The notes under the pieces are model-generated. The model had not been told where the DNA came from. It searched no databases and was given only the letters and a program-made list of their open reading frames with translations. A stretch of DNA of 64,000 nucleotides from Isoetes taiwanensis (lineage: Eukaryota > Streptophyta > Lycopodiopsida > Isoetales > Isoetaceae), in contig JAJEKV010000052.1 in the NCBI GenBank assembly GCA_021234155.1, positions 5,437,606 through 5,501,605 on the forward strand. The letters run 5' to 3'. The position numbers and the translations under genes are program-made. Positions within the stretch are counted from its first letter, which is position 1. Each line of letters opens with the position of its first letter. Below, one piece after another: positions 46,408 to 59,800 of this stretch.

Positions 46408-49400
46408 CGTATCCGAAACACAATCGAGGAAGAATGAATATTGTATATTACTTCCTTCAATGGAAATTTTGGTTTTGAGAATATGTATTACCATATCTTT
46501 TTGTCTTTACTACTACTTAGCATGTTTAAAGCTAAAAATAATCAGCGACACGATCCTCTCGTAACAAATATATGGCTTTAAATACCGAAATTTTGTGATA
46601 TCCTTGCTCCACTGTACCTTCTTTTAACGCAATGCTCTCATATGGTTTTAATAAAAGGCTCATTATTTTGTCTCCTTTCAGCTGCAAAAGATCGCGTTCG
46701 CGATTCTTGCGATAAGATTGAGCATTCCCTCCTACTACATTCTACTCACGATGGACCTTTGCATGAGCTGTAAAAACTATATTTCCGAACAACACTGAAT
46801 CATTTGCAGAATTTGTGCAAAATAACGCCAACTTTTACTCAGTTGCTAGTAGTTTCTGCACTATATGGCTAACCACTAACCTATTTCATGCTAAACGAGA
46901 ATTCCAAATTTCTCTAATTAATTAATTCATGCTTATAACGCTTTGTATGTCACTAAAGAAAACTTTCAACCTCGGGCTCTATTTGGCAGAATCTATTCAA
47001 AAAAAAGTTCTAGAGTTGTGTTCATGGTTTTGCAGTAGAGTATGAGAGGTACAACTTTAGAAGCAGGGCTTTTTCCAGCATGCTTGAGACTGTCTTCCTC
47101 TTACATTAACTACTTTTTGCCAAATTGAGATCATGGAAATATACCCAATGAGAATAAGAGCTGCCGGGTGTGGAAGGATGTGGAAAGATACATAATGTTC
47201 ATGACATTGGAAATTGAATAGGTCATGAGGAAACAACATAATTGTAGATGAGTTTGTGCTTCTTTTGAAATCCTTTATTTGCATGCTGGCATGTTTGTTC
47301 CTAAGTATTATTATGATATAATACAGAATTAATTGAAACACGATTTTTTTTTTTTGTCAAACATTCTTATTTGCAATGTTTCATATTTAATTGGAAAGAG
47401 TCATGAACACAAGTTTCATATTTTATTTGCACACATTTAACAACATCCAAGGTAGCTCTAAAAAAGGATGCAAGGTACTTTTAAAGGTAGCTATAGATAA
47501 AGGTGGAACATACACAATGAACAAGATGCCTAAGGTCAAACTGAATTGAGCAATAAATACAATGCCCTCAAAGGGTGACATGGTACACATCCATAGGTAT
47601 AACACATCCACATTCATATACAAGCAGCAAAGGAGAGTGACTATATGAGGTTTAGTACACCACATCAATATTGAGTGACCATATAAGTTTTAGTACACAA
47701 CATCAATAACTCATAGACATAGGCACTTGGCCAAGTTCCCAAAATGATCCGATGGCCCTGAAGTTGCTTCATGCAAATACACAAGTTTCCAATATTTATA
47801 GGTTCCCATATTATGCCCAGCAAAATGATCCGACGGCCCAATATTTATAGGTTTTCAAAATTATGCCTAGTAACGCTGGGCAACATTACTAGTAAAACCA
47901 TAAGCATAGGTTCACTATAACATGATCCAAAAGTTGCATAGTTCTCTAAAGATGAGCAGACTGATTTGAATGTTGTACTTCTTCAGGGATATTGATGCTA
48001 GTGAGTATGATGCAAGACATTTTTGGCATATCAAAGCTGAAAACAATGCCTTGGCTCTCTTATGCATATGCCGTTTTATCATAGTCTCTTATACACCTTC
48101 ATTTCCTACTCCCAGCAAATTGATTGAGTTGGGCTATTATAAATTGCTTGTGTGTGGCAATCTAGATTTGAAAACTAAGCAGGAAAAGGAAGAACATGAG
48201 ACTGGTAAAATTGTAAGCTCAAACAAATGACACCGTTGAATAATGAAAGATAAATGCATATAAAGGGAGAGAAAAATACATTCAACAGAAAGAAAATGCC
48301 AAGAGCCTACCTGTGGCCTATGACAAAGTGTATTGCAATCCCTTTTTCCTTCTCCAGTTTCTTGAGATTCTCAACAATATGTAGAAACTTGAGTATAAGA
48401 TAAACATTGCATCCTAATGTTTCAATTAAATTGCAAGAAAAGTTGATCTCTTCTGGGCATCCATGTTTCTAGAATAGAGCCACATCTTTTACGACTACTA
48501 AAAGTAGTATCTACTCCCACAACAACAAAGCTCTTCTCATGTTTGCCTCCAACTCAGTCAATTTGCTGACAACAGGAGAAATCAGACATTGCAGTTGTAT
48601 TGGTTTAGATAAGCAACATACACAAATAACAACTGCAAATGAAGCAGACACCTACCACCTCTTTCTTACATTGATCTTCTGCTATCTTCACCTGCTATTT
48701 TTCATGGTAACGTACAATCTAGATCTAGTCACGTCCTTCTCCTCGGACATTCACATTCTGGAAATATTAGTCATTCAAATTCTCAATAGTGTGATCCCTA
48801 TCTATTAACATGTTTATTACAGTTTCAACAAACGTTTCTCCTCCAGAAAGTAAAATTTCAGCTGACAATAGTTATTGTTCCGCATTTTGCTTAGCAGCTA
48901 CTTGGCATTCCTATGAAAAGGAAGTCTATTGCCTATTTAAGCTTTTCTTCTGTAAATAATGAATGGGTCCAATATAAGTACCCACATTGCAGGTAAATTC
49001 CTTGCAAGAACTTACATCAGTGCAACCAATATGTATACTACCCTAACAGTTTGGCATTAGCCAGTAAGATGCAAAGTGGAGATTTACCTCAGAAGTAAGA
49101 TGCAAAGTGGAGATTTACCTCATGCAAGACCTTCAGGAAAGGCAAGATGTTCCAAAGCTCTTAAAGGCCCACCCAGCTCATGCTGCATTCATTTATGCCG
49201 TTTGTTTTTCATAAGCCGAATACTGCAAGAACATAAAAGGGATAGTAAGATTTAAGAGCTATCCATCGTGTCCATATGTAAGAATACTCATACATATCCT
49301 GGTCCCGGATATGGAAGAATACTCATAAAAATCTGGGTGCCCGTCTACCGCTTGTGGCCAAAGAGGGATGGTTTTACTCTTCATATATAGGGAAATCCTG

Positions 49401-49984
49401 CCCATTAAATAGAGAGAGCGAATCTCAACTGTCAAAATCAAATTTAGGGCTGGATCTAAGAGATAGGCACAAAGGAAATTAAAGCAAACTTGCGAATGCA
49501 GCATGGACCATATCAGAACTACAACAAAAAAAGAATGTTACCTATTACAAAATCTGTTATATCCACATTGGGTTGCAAACAATATAGTGGACTAGTAATG
49601 GTGCCCAGCATTGCTGGGCATATGTTGGGAACCTGTCAATGATAAAGTAGCATTGATACCGAGACTTGATGCATTATCCATTTTTCAGTGTCTTAACTTG
49701 CTTTCCTGATCTTTCCTCTATTAGAGGCTTTTGCATTCATGTTTTTGGGCCTAGAATAGCTTGATGCATTGACACAATTTCTTAATGTCTTCCATGTTTG
49801 TTAGAGTCAAAGCATTACAGGTTTGCACAAATGTATAATTAATGCATTGGAGGTGCCGTTAGATTGAGTCCAGACTTGCTTTGATGGGTTTCCATTTTAT
49901 TCCTCCTAAAAACCCTTTCTCTTCATTTTCCCTCTTCTTCTTTTTTGTTATCTCTCGTATTAACTCACTTTGTTAGACGATGTT
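46408..49984. other. Non-genic stretch
   Basis: No gene is recognised. A 29-bp unit (AGTAAGATGCAAAGTGGAGA start) is repeated at 49063 and 49094. The phrase CAAAATGATCCGA(T/C)GGCCC recurs near 47740 and 47820. An exon-like frame at 47970-48230 (DIDASEYDARHFWHIKAENN) is unassigned. Confidence 0.45.
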
Positions 49985-51051
49985 CTCCTCGAATCAATTC
50001 ACGACCATAGGTTGCTCTCCTCGAATCAATTCACGGCCATAAATTGATGTTGGATCTTGTTGAATCTATCATCTTTCTAGTTTGCAGTTTCTATAATCTT
50101 ATTTTAGATCTACATATAAAATATAAACATGTCCATGTTTCTATAATCTTGTTTTAGAGCTAGATATAAAATATAAACATGTCTAGGGTTCTGTTAAACC
50201 CATTGTGCTCAATGTGCATGGCTTGGGACTATAAAACCAATGTTATGTTGTGCTCATTGTGCATGGCTTGGGACTATAAAACCAATGTTTGAACAACTCT
50301 TATGGTACACATCTTGATTATGGTCTTACAATGGGGCACCAAAGAATTTCCACCAATAGATACCACAAACAACCACAACAAATACAATGCATTCACAACC
50401 TAATTTGCGTACAATTTTTTGGTCCCTTAAAAATATTTGGAACCTACTGAACTTTGAATCAGTGACTCTGCAGGTATATATACTCGTTCGTGCTTCATAA
50501 ATAAAATTACACTTTGGAACAATGTTTAGTAATCTCGTGTCAGAAGGATGGTTGAATAACTTGTAAGATTATATTATTTTTGAGCTTTGATCCTCTGCAA
50601 AACAATGAAGGACTATCTAATCTGGCAGTTATGGATTCTCCAATGTTCAATGCAATGCCATTTGCAAAGAAGAGACCAGGGAGCAGGGAGCAGCACAGTT
50701 GTTTCTTTTGTATTCAAATTATATTGGCATAGCCTTCGAGTATCTCCTGTGAGGATTGACATTATATGACTCCTAGCATATATGATAAGAATATATGAGA
50801 TATAAACTAAGTAGTTACATATAATCATCATAAGTAGCATATAGACCTTAGTTAAGGCCTTCAAGCTTATACATCCATTAAATGGAGCAGTATATGGCTA
50901 ATCCACATGTATAGGGCATATAATATATGGCTAAATCCACATGTACAGGGCATAAGATATGCCAATTGTAAATAAACTACGATATATTGTTGTTATTTCA
51001 TTATTTGATGTTTTCAATATATTGCTGCTATTTCATTATTTGATGTTTTCA
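49985..51051. repeat. Five two-copy tandem duplications in 1.1 kb
   Basis: Adjacent two-copy duplications occur with periods of 32 bp (49985/50017), 50 bp (50087/50137), 45 bp (50203/50248), 33 bp (50892/50925) and 35 bp (50982/51017). Within each pair the copies differ at zero to a few positions. The units are unrelated to one another, so this is not a satellite but repeated independent duplication in one place. Confidence 0.9.
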
Positions 51052-52796
51052 ATTAGCTCTACAGATGACATAGTTTGCCAAAGCTGAAAAAACCAATGCC
51101 TTTTTCTTGCACAGCCTGTTTGACGTTCAAAAGTTGAGAAGAACAAAGAGAAACAGAAAGAACTGCTGCATATGGATATCCGAAATAAAATCGTACCAAA
51201 AGATCAGTATCCTGGCATGTATTTTGTGCAAACTCTATACATCTTTGACATTGTTTCCAGCATGGTTCTCAAATCAGACAAAAAATTGACATGCAAAATT
51301 TGACCAAATAAGCATAAGTGCATTTGCATCTGAAACAAATAGAGCGATAATAAGAAACTTTAACTACAAATATACGATATAACAAAGAGACATCAACTTT
51401 ATTCCAGGACACTGTGTGGCGCCTCGATGGATGATAATCCTCTAAACTTCTTGATTTATCAATTTTTTCATAATAGAAAGGGAATCTACCTGTATTTTGG
51501 TACCATCTGCATTATTTGCTGCTTGCTCTGATAAACGTCCCTCACAAAAGATCCATCTGATATGCAATTGTTGCTCCTGTCTACAACAAAGAACAAAAAA
51601 AGTCATCTTCTAAAGGCAACAACAGAAGCAACTTTTAATAGCAGGAAAATTTCTACTCCAATACTTACTGGTGCTAGATGTCTTCCACGTATGGTGGCAC
51701 TAAAAAGTTACAGCTTGTGTATATTTTAGAAAAGAATCCACCAGTGGTCCATCTAACTTCTTCTTGGTGGTTTCCCCATGAGCCCTTACCCTCCACAGGA
51801 GAATCAGTATGAGCTGTAGATGGTATATTTGACATCAGGAAGCGATTCATGAAATGTTCCGCATCTAAGCTTCCAACTGTGCTGATGGCAAGGCTTTCAT
51901 GATTTTGAAAATAAAATGCATTGATAAAATGGAAATTTGAAATCGAGGAATAAGAAATGATAAAACCACAATGATGTAGAGAAGGAAAAGTAGGGCAAAG
52001 GATGCATGCTGAAACCTTCTGAGATGGACTGTGGCAATCATTCATGCTGCAGAATTTGCCTAGCAAGATTGAGCCATGAACAACAAATTTTGTGGCCACC
52101 TCTTAGGTCCATACATGGTCGGAAGGCCTGAGATAGAAGATTTTTGAATTTTTGAAGTATACCATCAAAGCAGCAACCTCACACCTGAGCAGAACCATTG
52201 CATCATTGCCAAGATCTGTCGTGCATAGCCAACCGGGCTCCAAAAGATCTGCAAAACTCCAGTTAGCTCAACTCCAGTTAGCCCAAACTTAAATCCTCTG
52301 CTTCAGTGAACACATGTTTCAATCCGCTGCAAAAATAGAAGGCTTTAAATCTTCTATTGCCAATGCTGCAAACAGAGCAGAGCTTTCTGCCAATGATAGT
52401 GCTTTGGTCCTCGAGATAAGAGCATCCACCTTCAATCTCCGGCATGCCATATCTGGACTCCAGCATTAGCCGATTCTGATACTGGATACTGGAGGAGTGC
52501 AGCCAGCGCCATGGCCGCACAGACCCTAAAAACGTTGTGTTGTGGCATCATCTTCACCATCGGTAATGTCTAATCCGGGCCATTAAAATTAGGGCGTGGT
52601 TCAAGACACACGCCATAACATTATAATATAAAGATTTTGTTCCTTGGACATCTTAGACTTTAAGTCTGGAAATCGAAGGGCAAAGAAGAGCATTTAAGTA
52701 CATGTTTGAGAAAATTTGTATGCAAGGAGGGCATTTACGAGATTGAAATCTTTCAGGCGGTCTATTGCTCCATGTTGTTCAATCTATGATGTAATA
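51052..52796. other. Mostly non-genic, possible minus-strand exon remnants
   Basis: On the minus strand, 52318-52540 contains MALAALLQYPVSESANAGVQ and, in another frame, DALISRTKALSLAESSALFA with AIEDLKPSIFAAD. The first resembles the end of a transit or signal peptide. I cannot name the gene. A 141-codon minus frame at 51674-52099 has protein-like composition near its end but no known motif. Confidence 0.3.
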
Positions 52797-53034
52797 GCAA
52801 AGGGGTTTCACTTTTGGGTGCCATACAATGTGCCTGAATGACTTGTAGGGGGGTTTTTTGGACCCAATTCCACACGTATACGGCAAAGTTAAGGGGTTTT
52901 TGACCACTACTTGGAGTGAGTTTTGTATGGAAGGGGTCAAATTTGCCTTTCAAAAAACCGTATACAGGGGTGTTTTTGGTCACGCTCTGCACGCACATGG
53001 CATACCCCCTTTTGTATAAGTGCATCCCCCGGGG
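52797..53034 (+). mobile_element. 238-bp MITE, copy 1, with 8-bp target duplication
   Basis: The element is bounded by TGTAATAG on both sides (52789-52796 and 53035-53042). Its left end is CAAAGGGGTTTCAC; its right end, complemented, is CCCCGGGGGATGCAC. It has no coding capacity. It is clearly related to the copy at 53377-53615 in the same orientation. Shared internal words include GGGGTTTTTTGGAC, AGGGGTCAAATT and GGCATAC. An 8-bp duplication is typical of hAT and some other superfamilies. Confidence 0.88.
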
Positions 53035-53376
53035 TGTAATAGCCGTCTATGATGTAATAGACCTGATGAACCAGCATCCAACAGAAAGTAGTTTCTCTAA
53101 CATGCACATATCCACTATTATATTCTATTCTCTGCCAACATGCCTGTTCTTCTGTACATGGCCCTTCTTTTGAAGCCTTCTTTTGCAGCTAAAGCAGTTG
53201 GTAGCTATAGCAAAAGATATTATAGCAGAGGGAGAACCCATATGATTTTCGTAATGAACAACCTTACATCAATCATTTTCCTGATTATTTGAATATAGAT
53301 CAAGATGTTTATTGCCAATTCAAAATTCTTTGCTGAAGCTCAAGACAAAGAGGACATACCTTGTTAATAGCAGATG

Positions 53377-53615
53377 CCCAGGGGATTCACCTTTGATCAA
53401 CGTATAACCCATGAGAGTTCAACAGAGGGGGGTTTTTTGGACTATTTGCGTACGTATACTTAGGGGTTAGGGGTGTTTTTATGCACTGATCTAGTGCAAA
53501 ATTTATATACAGAGGGGTCAAATTGCCTTTCGAAGATGTGTATACAAGGGATGTTTTTTGCTACCCTTTGAACGCAGATGCCATACCTCCTTTATATATA
53601 AGTGAATCCCCCAGG
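53377..53615 (+). mobile_element. 239-bp MITE, copy 2, with 8-bp target duplication
   Basis: Bounded by AGCAGATG at 53369-53376 and 53616-53623. The left end is CCCAGGGGATTCACC; the right end, complemented, is CCTGGGGGATTCACT. Length and internal order match copy 1. The different target duplications show that the two copies inserted independently, 342 bp apart, rather than by local duplication. Confidence 0.92.
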
Positions 53616-53732
53616 AGCAGATGTAGCAATTAATGACTGAAAGATGGATAATCATGTAATTTTTTGGCATAATTAGATATTTGCTGGTAGTTAGATTTGA
53701 AGCGATGAAATATGGAAGTTCAAGACATAGCA

Positions 53733-53764
53733 AAGGAAGGAAGGAAGGAAGGAAGGAAGGAAGG
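53733..53764 (+). repeat. (GGAA)n microsatellite
   Basis: About eight tandem AAGG units. Confidence 0.95.
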
Positions 53765-53971
53765 TATTTTTATCGTCCACGGAGACCAATCGGTCTATGG
53801 GACCCAATACAAAACGCGACAAGCGGATTCTTGCCGAATTAAAACCCCCACCAGAAGGGTTTTCGAGGGAAAAACCGTGGCAGCAATCAGCCTACTGACA
53901 AACTATCCTAACATGTAAAATGCCAAAAACACCCAAATATATCTGAACATGCACCGACCAGAGTGCCCAAT

Positions 53972-54096
53972 CACGGGCGCAGCCGAGGGAAAATGGAGAA
54001 ACATTGAGTGTGACCCCATTTTTGAAGAAATTGCATTAAGAAGGATTGTATAGAAACTCCTGCTGTCTATTGTCACAGAGAGGTCTCTTTTGAAGC
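53972..54096 (+). other. Left flank of a reading frame interrupted by element 2
   Basis: If the transposon and one AAGC copy are removed, the 14 open codons before the insertion (SIVTERSLLK...) join in frame with codons after it (RITRLHVFYGEGDKLVTICR, to a stop at 61067). This gives about 47 residues. An in-frame TAG at 54051 lies upstream; before it the frame again looks protein-like (WRNIECDPIFEEIALRRI). I do not recognise the family. The agreement supports the inferred insertion point, but it could occur by chance about one time in three. Confidence 0.35.
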
Positions 54097-54503
54097 GGGT
54101 ATGTTTTTTATTAGTGGTATACAAAAAAACAAAATTTTAGCACATCTTGAAGACTTTTTTGCTTTTTTTTCACGTCGCCATGGCGAAAAAAAATGAAGAG
54201 TCTTGCAACTTGAAGGGTTCATGATGGGCTATGAAGTCGGGATGACAGGTAATGAAGTGCTGGGTGCGAAAAGGCCATACAGAGTCCATCATGCCAATTA
54301 TCAAAGAAATCAGTATGATCCTGCCGTCAGCAGATAATTCAGCCCACAATATGAGAATCCATTAAGTAGACCCGTAGTTTGATCTCAAATTGACCCCCTT
54401 TGGTGTATTCTTTGAAAAAAGCGTTATCTCTGTTCCTCTTCCGCCAAGCGCTATTTCATCTTCTCAGTATACCCGATTTCTTAAATTAATTTGTTTGTAG
54501 GCC

Positions 54504-56368
54504 ATGGCAAACGAAGTTAAGGAGGTAAGCCCCGAAATTAGCTTTGAAGACCTGCTTTTTTCTATATTATGAAACTAATTTTTTCTTTTTGATTCTGAGA
54601 TGAAAATTGCTTTCGAATCGGCTGAGTTTGTTTCATTCGCGAGATTTATGTGAAATAATTGACACAAAAGCCGAAAGAATTGAAGTGGAAAGATGTTTCT
54701 CCAAAGAGATTGGAATGAGATATGGAAAGCCCCTTTGGTTAAAGGGAAAATTCATGTGAAAATGATTAGAGAACAAGATGCCACCAAGTTAAAAGATCGA
54801 TTTCCAAGATATACCAAAGGGGCCTCACCAACAATGACCAGGACTCAACTTTCGTGCCTTTAGTGGCAAAACACCTTGTTAAAGCCCGCCTTAATCCGGA
54901 GAAATACAAGGTTAATTGGGCACAGTTTGCAGCTCAGGCTTACAGGGATTCAATGGACAAGAGGTCAAGAAATGATGGCTCTTATTTCAATAAGAGGGAG
55001 GTCATTCTGCATGTGATAAACAACTTGAACGAGCTTAAACAAATTGATGAAATGAACATACTGAGGAAACAAGAGGATTTGTTGAGGCTAGAAGGTGTTG
55101 TACAAGGTGCTGATAGAAATTGTTCTGTCCTGCTGGAAGCTATTGTGGACAGCAATGGAAGCAGATTTAGAACCAGATGAGAACATAAAGGCATGCATCG
55201 GGACCCTTAAAAGGGAAGAGAATTTGCTAAGAGAAATGCTGGAGAAGTCGCTTGCCAACATCGACAGAACCCAACATTTTGCCCTCCAGAAGGAGATTGA
55301 GAAGCTGAAGATGGATCTTGCAAGTTATCAAGAGAAAATGGAATACTGGCACAAATGTTGTAAAAATGTGCAGTTCATGCAGTAGCATGTGAAGTCCAAA
55401 AGGCATGTCAGAGTAACCATGGGAGAGTACCACATTCCTCTAATGCATGACAAGGTATGCAATGTTTGTGGTTTGGTGCTTAACTATCAATATGAAATGC
55501 ATGTTAAGCTTTCTTAAAGACAAGTATCATGTATATTGCTTTTAGTATAGTCTTTGAAACCGGCATGCATAGTTCCGTATCGTGGTGCTGAAGTGCCTCA
55601 AAGCACTTTTAAAAGAACTGGGATACAATCGATGCAAAGAAGCTTTGAGAGTGAAGAAGATGTCGATGTCAAGAGGATGATGGTGATGAGGAATTTGAAG
55701 AAGATGAGGAAGTTGAAGATATAACTCCCAAAGAAACGATAATGAAAAAAAACAAGAAACTTGAGGAAAGTGTCGTAGAAAAGAAGTGAGAGGTCAAAAC
55801 CCGATGAAGATTTTAGAAATCTATTAGAAAGGCCAGAAGAGAACCATAGGTACTCAAAGTGCTACCAAAAGGTCGAGAAGAGTCCGATACGGTACAAATA
55901 ACTTAGAATTGATTTGAAGTTATTTTTCTTTTTTTGATGTAGTTTTTTTTTTTGTTGTGTTTCAGCAGTTGATCTTATTGATGTGGACAAGCTTAGTCCA
56001 GTCAAGATGACTCACTATGCTTCCTCTTCAAAAGCAAAGAAGAATGCTGCACTGTTTCAAAGATGATGGTCGCTAAGGAAGGTAAAGTGTTAGTAGATGC
56101 TGGATAAGTGCTGGATAAGTGTTGTATTATTTTTAACTCTATTCCTTTTTTCTTTTGTAGTGACAGCAAAGGTTGAGCAGGATTTGGTCCACAAAATTAA
56201 CAATGAAATGAAGGAAGTTAGTCCAAAAAAAGGTAAAAAACTTTGAAACAATATTTTTTTTTTCCTTTTATACTTCTTTCCCTGAATTTGAGTTATTTTT
56301 GTTTTGCAGCTGAGGTTGTTTCCACAGATGATGGAAAAGGTGTTAGTAAGGACCGTGGATGCAACTGA
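54504..56368 (+). pseudogene. Coiled-coil second unit of element 2
   Basis: A multi-exon plus-strand unit starting near the left end. A short first exon (MANEVKE) follows a TTTGTAG acceptor and ends at GTAAGC. Then come DRFPRYTKGASPTMTRTQLS (about 54800), KHLVKARLNPEKYKVNWAQF (54870), a helix-rich segment (NNLNELKQIDEMNILRKQED) and, after a one-base frameshift near 55130-55180, a coiled coil (REENLLREMLEKSLANIDRT) ending at 55385. Further exon-like pieces are acidic (55670-55790), then VDLIDVDKLSPVKMTHYASS (55975), NNEMKEVSPKK (56195) and a last one ending at 56368. I cannot name the protein. It may be an accessory factor of the transposon. The frameshift suggests decay. Confidence 0.5.
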
Positions 56369-56853
56369 AGAGGATGTGATTCCAAACACCTTTTGTACAT
56401 AACACTTGACCAAGTTTATTATTGGGTCAGCTAATTGAAGAAGTATCAGGCTCCCCCGACCAAGAATGATGAATGACTTTTTTTTGATCAAGAAAAGACT
56501 CATCGATGTCATACCAGCATAAATATTTATGATATAATTACCTGCATAATGCATTTTGTAATATAGTCCACACTTGTGGACGTTTTTGTAATACAATGTA
56601 AGTTTATGTTTTATTCATAATGTTTCATGTTTATTCTGCATTCCTTTTTTTCGTTGCAAGTTTAACACAAATCCAAATGCTGTGGGTTTTAAAGAATGTA
56701 TAATTTGATTTGTATTGAATGAAAGTAATTTTTGTACCAAAATGAATACAAATCTAAAAGCTGTAGGTTTCAAAGAATGTGTATATTGATTTGAATTGAA
56801 TGAAAGTAATTTTTGTATACATCACTGCTACAATTGTGCTGAATGCTAGTTTA

Positions 56854-59800
56854 TCAATTTTTTCCTTTTCGAATGTTCTTGCCACTTTTAGAAGTTGTTT
56901 TGTTTGCAACAACTTTACTCGACTTTGCAACATCTCTTTCTTGGTTTTGTCTGTGTCCCGCTTTCTTGCTATTTTTTTTTAATTCTTTTTTCACTATTTT
57001 TCTTGCTTGTCTTGCACTGACCTTGCTTGCAACCTGCTTGGTTGAATTTCCTACAACCTCTTTCTTGTCTGCTGTTTTGCTGCTGTTTCTTATTTTTCCT
57101 TTTTCCACTTTTTTTGCTTTTCTTGAATTGGCCTTGGTTGTTGCTCCTCCTAGCTTACTGTTGTTTGCTGCATCACACTGGGCTAGAATTGAAGATTGAG
57201 CTTGCAAATTTTCTAGAATGTGCTCATGGACCTCCTCTTGTAACTCATACATGTTACCTCCCATATCTTCCATCAAGAAGTTGCATGATACAACCAAATG
57301 ACTGTATACATTGCAGTCTGGTTCATGTCTTAGAAGCTCATACTTATTATCACCTACAAACTTATAGAACTTACCTGTTACTACAACTTCTCTCCTTCCA
57401 AACTTCTGTCCCCAGGGATCCTTGAAAGCCTTCTCAACAACATGCTTTGTCTGAGTACATTTGAGAATGTAAAAATCAACTCTCTCCTTATTGTCTGCTG
57501 GAGCAACAACAACAAAATTCTCCCCAATGTCTATGATATCAGACTTCCACTCAGCATCACCTTCATACACTGGCCCATCACAAGCTTCTATTTCCTCCTC
57601 GATTCCTGGCCTCAATTCTGAAAAAACCCATGACCCTATTCTTTCTTTGTTAATACACTTGCTGTACTTAGCAGACCAACAGTGGTGGCAAAAGTAGGAA
57701 TAATTCATGTGTGCAACCATATTAGGGTCCTTGTTGTTGACTAGTCTAATGCTATGGAACTTGCTAGATCCTACCAAAGTAGCACACTAAAACAATTCAT
57801 CCCTGCACACATCTTCTTTGCCTAAAAGAATCTGCAATGAACACAATATTTACCTGTGCTTGTCAGAATTACTGAAGTGTTCCTGACAAAATATTACAAC
57901 ATCATGAGCATTTCTTAAAGGTCTAGAATTCCTCTTTAACATTTCATGTGTGAGTGCTCTTTTAATCACTGCCCCTGCACCATCATGTTCACCTACAAAC
58001 AAAAAGAGAAGCTTACTTTGGAGACATACAATTGAAGTAAATCTGCAGTGCTGGCATATCTTTTCCATGGTAAGAGGCAAAGTAATTCCAGTTAAATGGA
58101 ATACCAGAGGTCTTAAAAAATCTACCAATGAAGAAAAATATTCTTGCACCCTTGAATTGATGTGAGCAACCATCAGACCACATCACATAGTTGGTGTACT
58201 CCACATCTTTCTGGCCTAGAAACTGAGCATGCTTATTAAGACAATGTTGAACAAAGAGAGTATCATGTTCTCTGTCATCTGAAACATAAAAGTGAGTCTC
58301 TTTGATGATGTTCCTCTCACACTCACTTAGACAGTTTTCTTGAACCTCTGCAGCAGTTGCATGTCTGTATGTGATGTGCACCAGTATTGTGCATTGATCA
58401 TTCCTCCAATGCAAACTTTGGATCTCTTGCTGTATTTTGAATGTATAATTCTCAGCAAAGTCTATTACTGATACAACTGTGTCTTTTGGAAAAGTAGCTA
58501 AGCAGTCTCTGAACTGTTTAGCCTGCCATTTGGCTTCATAATTGTGAGGAATAAAATCTGTCAATACATTCTTTGCATACTCCAAAATATCAGCAGTACT
58601 ACTTGTCTTGTAAACAAGCTTAACTATTGGTTTTGGTACTACTTTCAAAGCTCCAGTTCCCTCAGGTTCAGTAGATGGTTCAAAAACCTGTAATTTTACA
58701 TAAAACTCATTTACTAATGAGTATGAAAGATTCTGAAATACAACAGCAAACTAAAGTAGATAATACAGCAAGGGTTTACTCTCTTAAATGTCTTCCAGTC
58801 AACTGTGTGACCAGCACCTCTATTCAACTCTTTTGGACACATAGGCAATTTGGAAGGACCACAAGAATTTCATTTCAATAGCATGCAATTATGTTGATAC
58901 CACTCATCTGCTATATCTTTGACACAAACCAATGACCTCCACATATCACTTGATGACTTGTATGTCTTCAACTTGGCTTCACATTTAAGGCTAGGACCAC
59001 ATACATCACATGTACAATTACATTCAGTTCCATGAATCTTCATGTCCAACCTCATCTTGTTAATTGCTTGTCTAACATAATCCAACCTCATGTGATATAC
59101 ACAGCAGCATGTCTCCCTGTCCTTCACTTTCCTTACCAAGCTAGGTTTCAGTGCATGAAAAGCTGAGAAAGAGACCTCGAATTTTGGAAACTCTCTTCGA
59201 AATCTTTCATAAAATGAAACCTCCATTAAAACCATAACCATTGTAGGCATGGTAAATTTAAAAAATAAAAATAAGAAAGGGAAATTAGATAAACCAACCT
59301 CAGTCTCTTCCAAAAAATGTAGAGGATGCAATATTTTATTGCCTTTGGCAATCCTAATTTTAATCACATGCTTCTTGCATGGAGACACTCTTGAATTATT
59401 GGTCCAGAACTCAACCACAAGCTTTTGCTGTTGATGAGTAAGTTTGTCAGATCTGGTTTATCTCTTAAACATTGACCAGGGGCCTTCACCAATTTTTGCT
59501 GTTGCTCTTCTATGTACTACTATTGTTACATATTTTCTGCTCAAATTCAAACATTCAGATAGCCTTCTACAGTTGGTTTTTTCTGAGGCAACAGCATAAA
59601 CCATTGCTGCGGTTCGAGCTCTGACCATATCAGTTTTCCTATCATACTTATGTTGAGCCAAAGATTTCCTCAAGTTATCCACTATTGTTGACATTGTTTT
59701 CACTTCTTTCAATTTCAATTCCTGGTATTCTGGCAGTCTTTTAGCAGCACCTTCAAGAATGTCTTCCCTGTCTTGCTGTGAAGCATTTGCACATACTTTA

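Noticed and set aside
52782-53061. A longer 15-bp duplication (TCTATGATGTAATAG) around MITE copy 1
   Set aside because: The 8-bp TGTAATAG abuts the terminal repeats exactly and equals the length seen at copy 2; the longer repeat three bases further out seems to be a pre-existing local duplication.
53868-53918. P-loop-like GKTVAAISLL text
   Set aside because: No Walker A consensus (GxxxxGKS/T) and no following nucleotide-binding-domain motifs; treated as a dispersed repeat with a counterpart near 3914.
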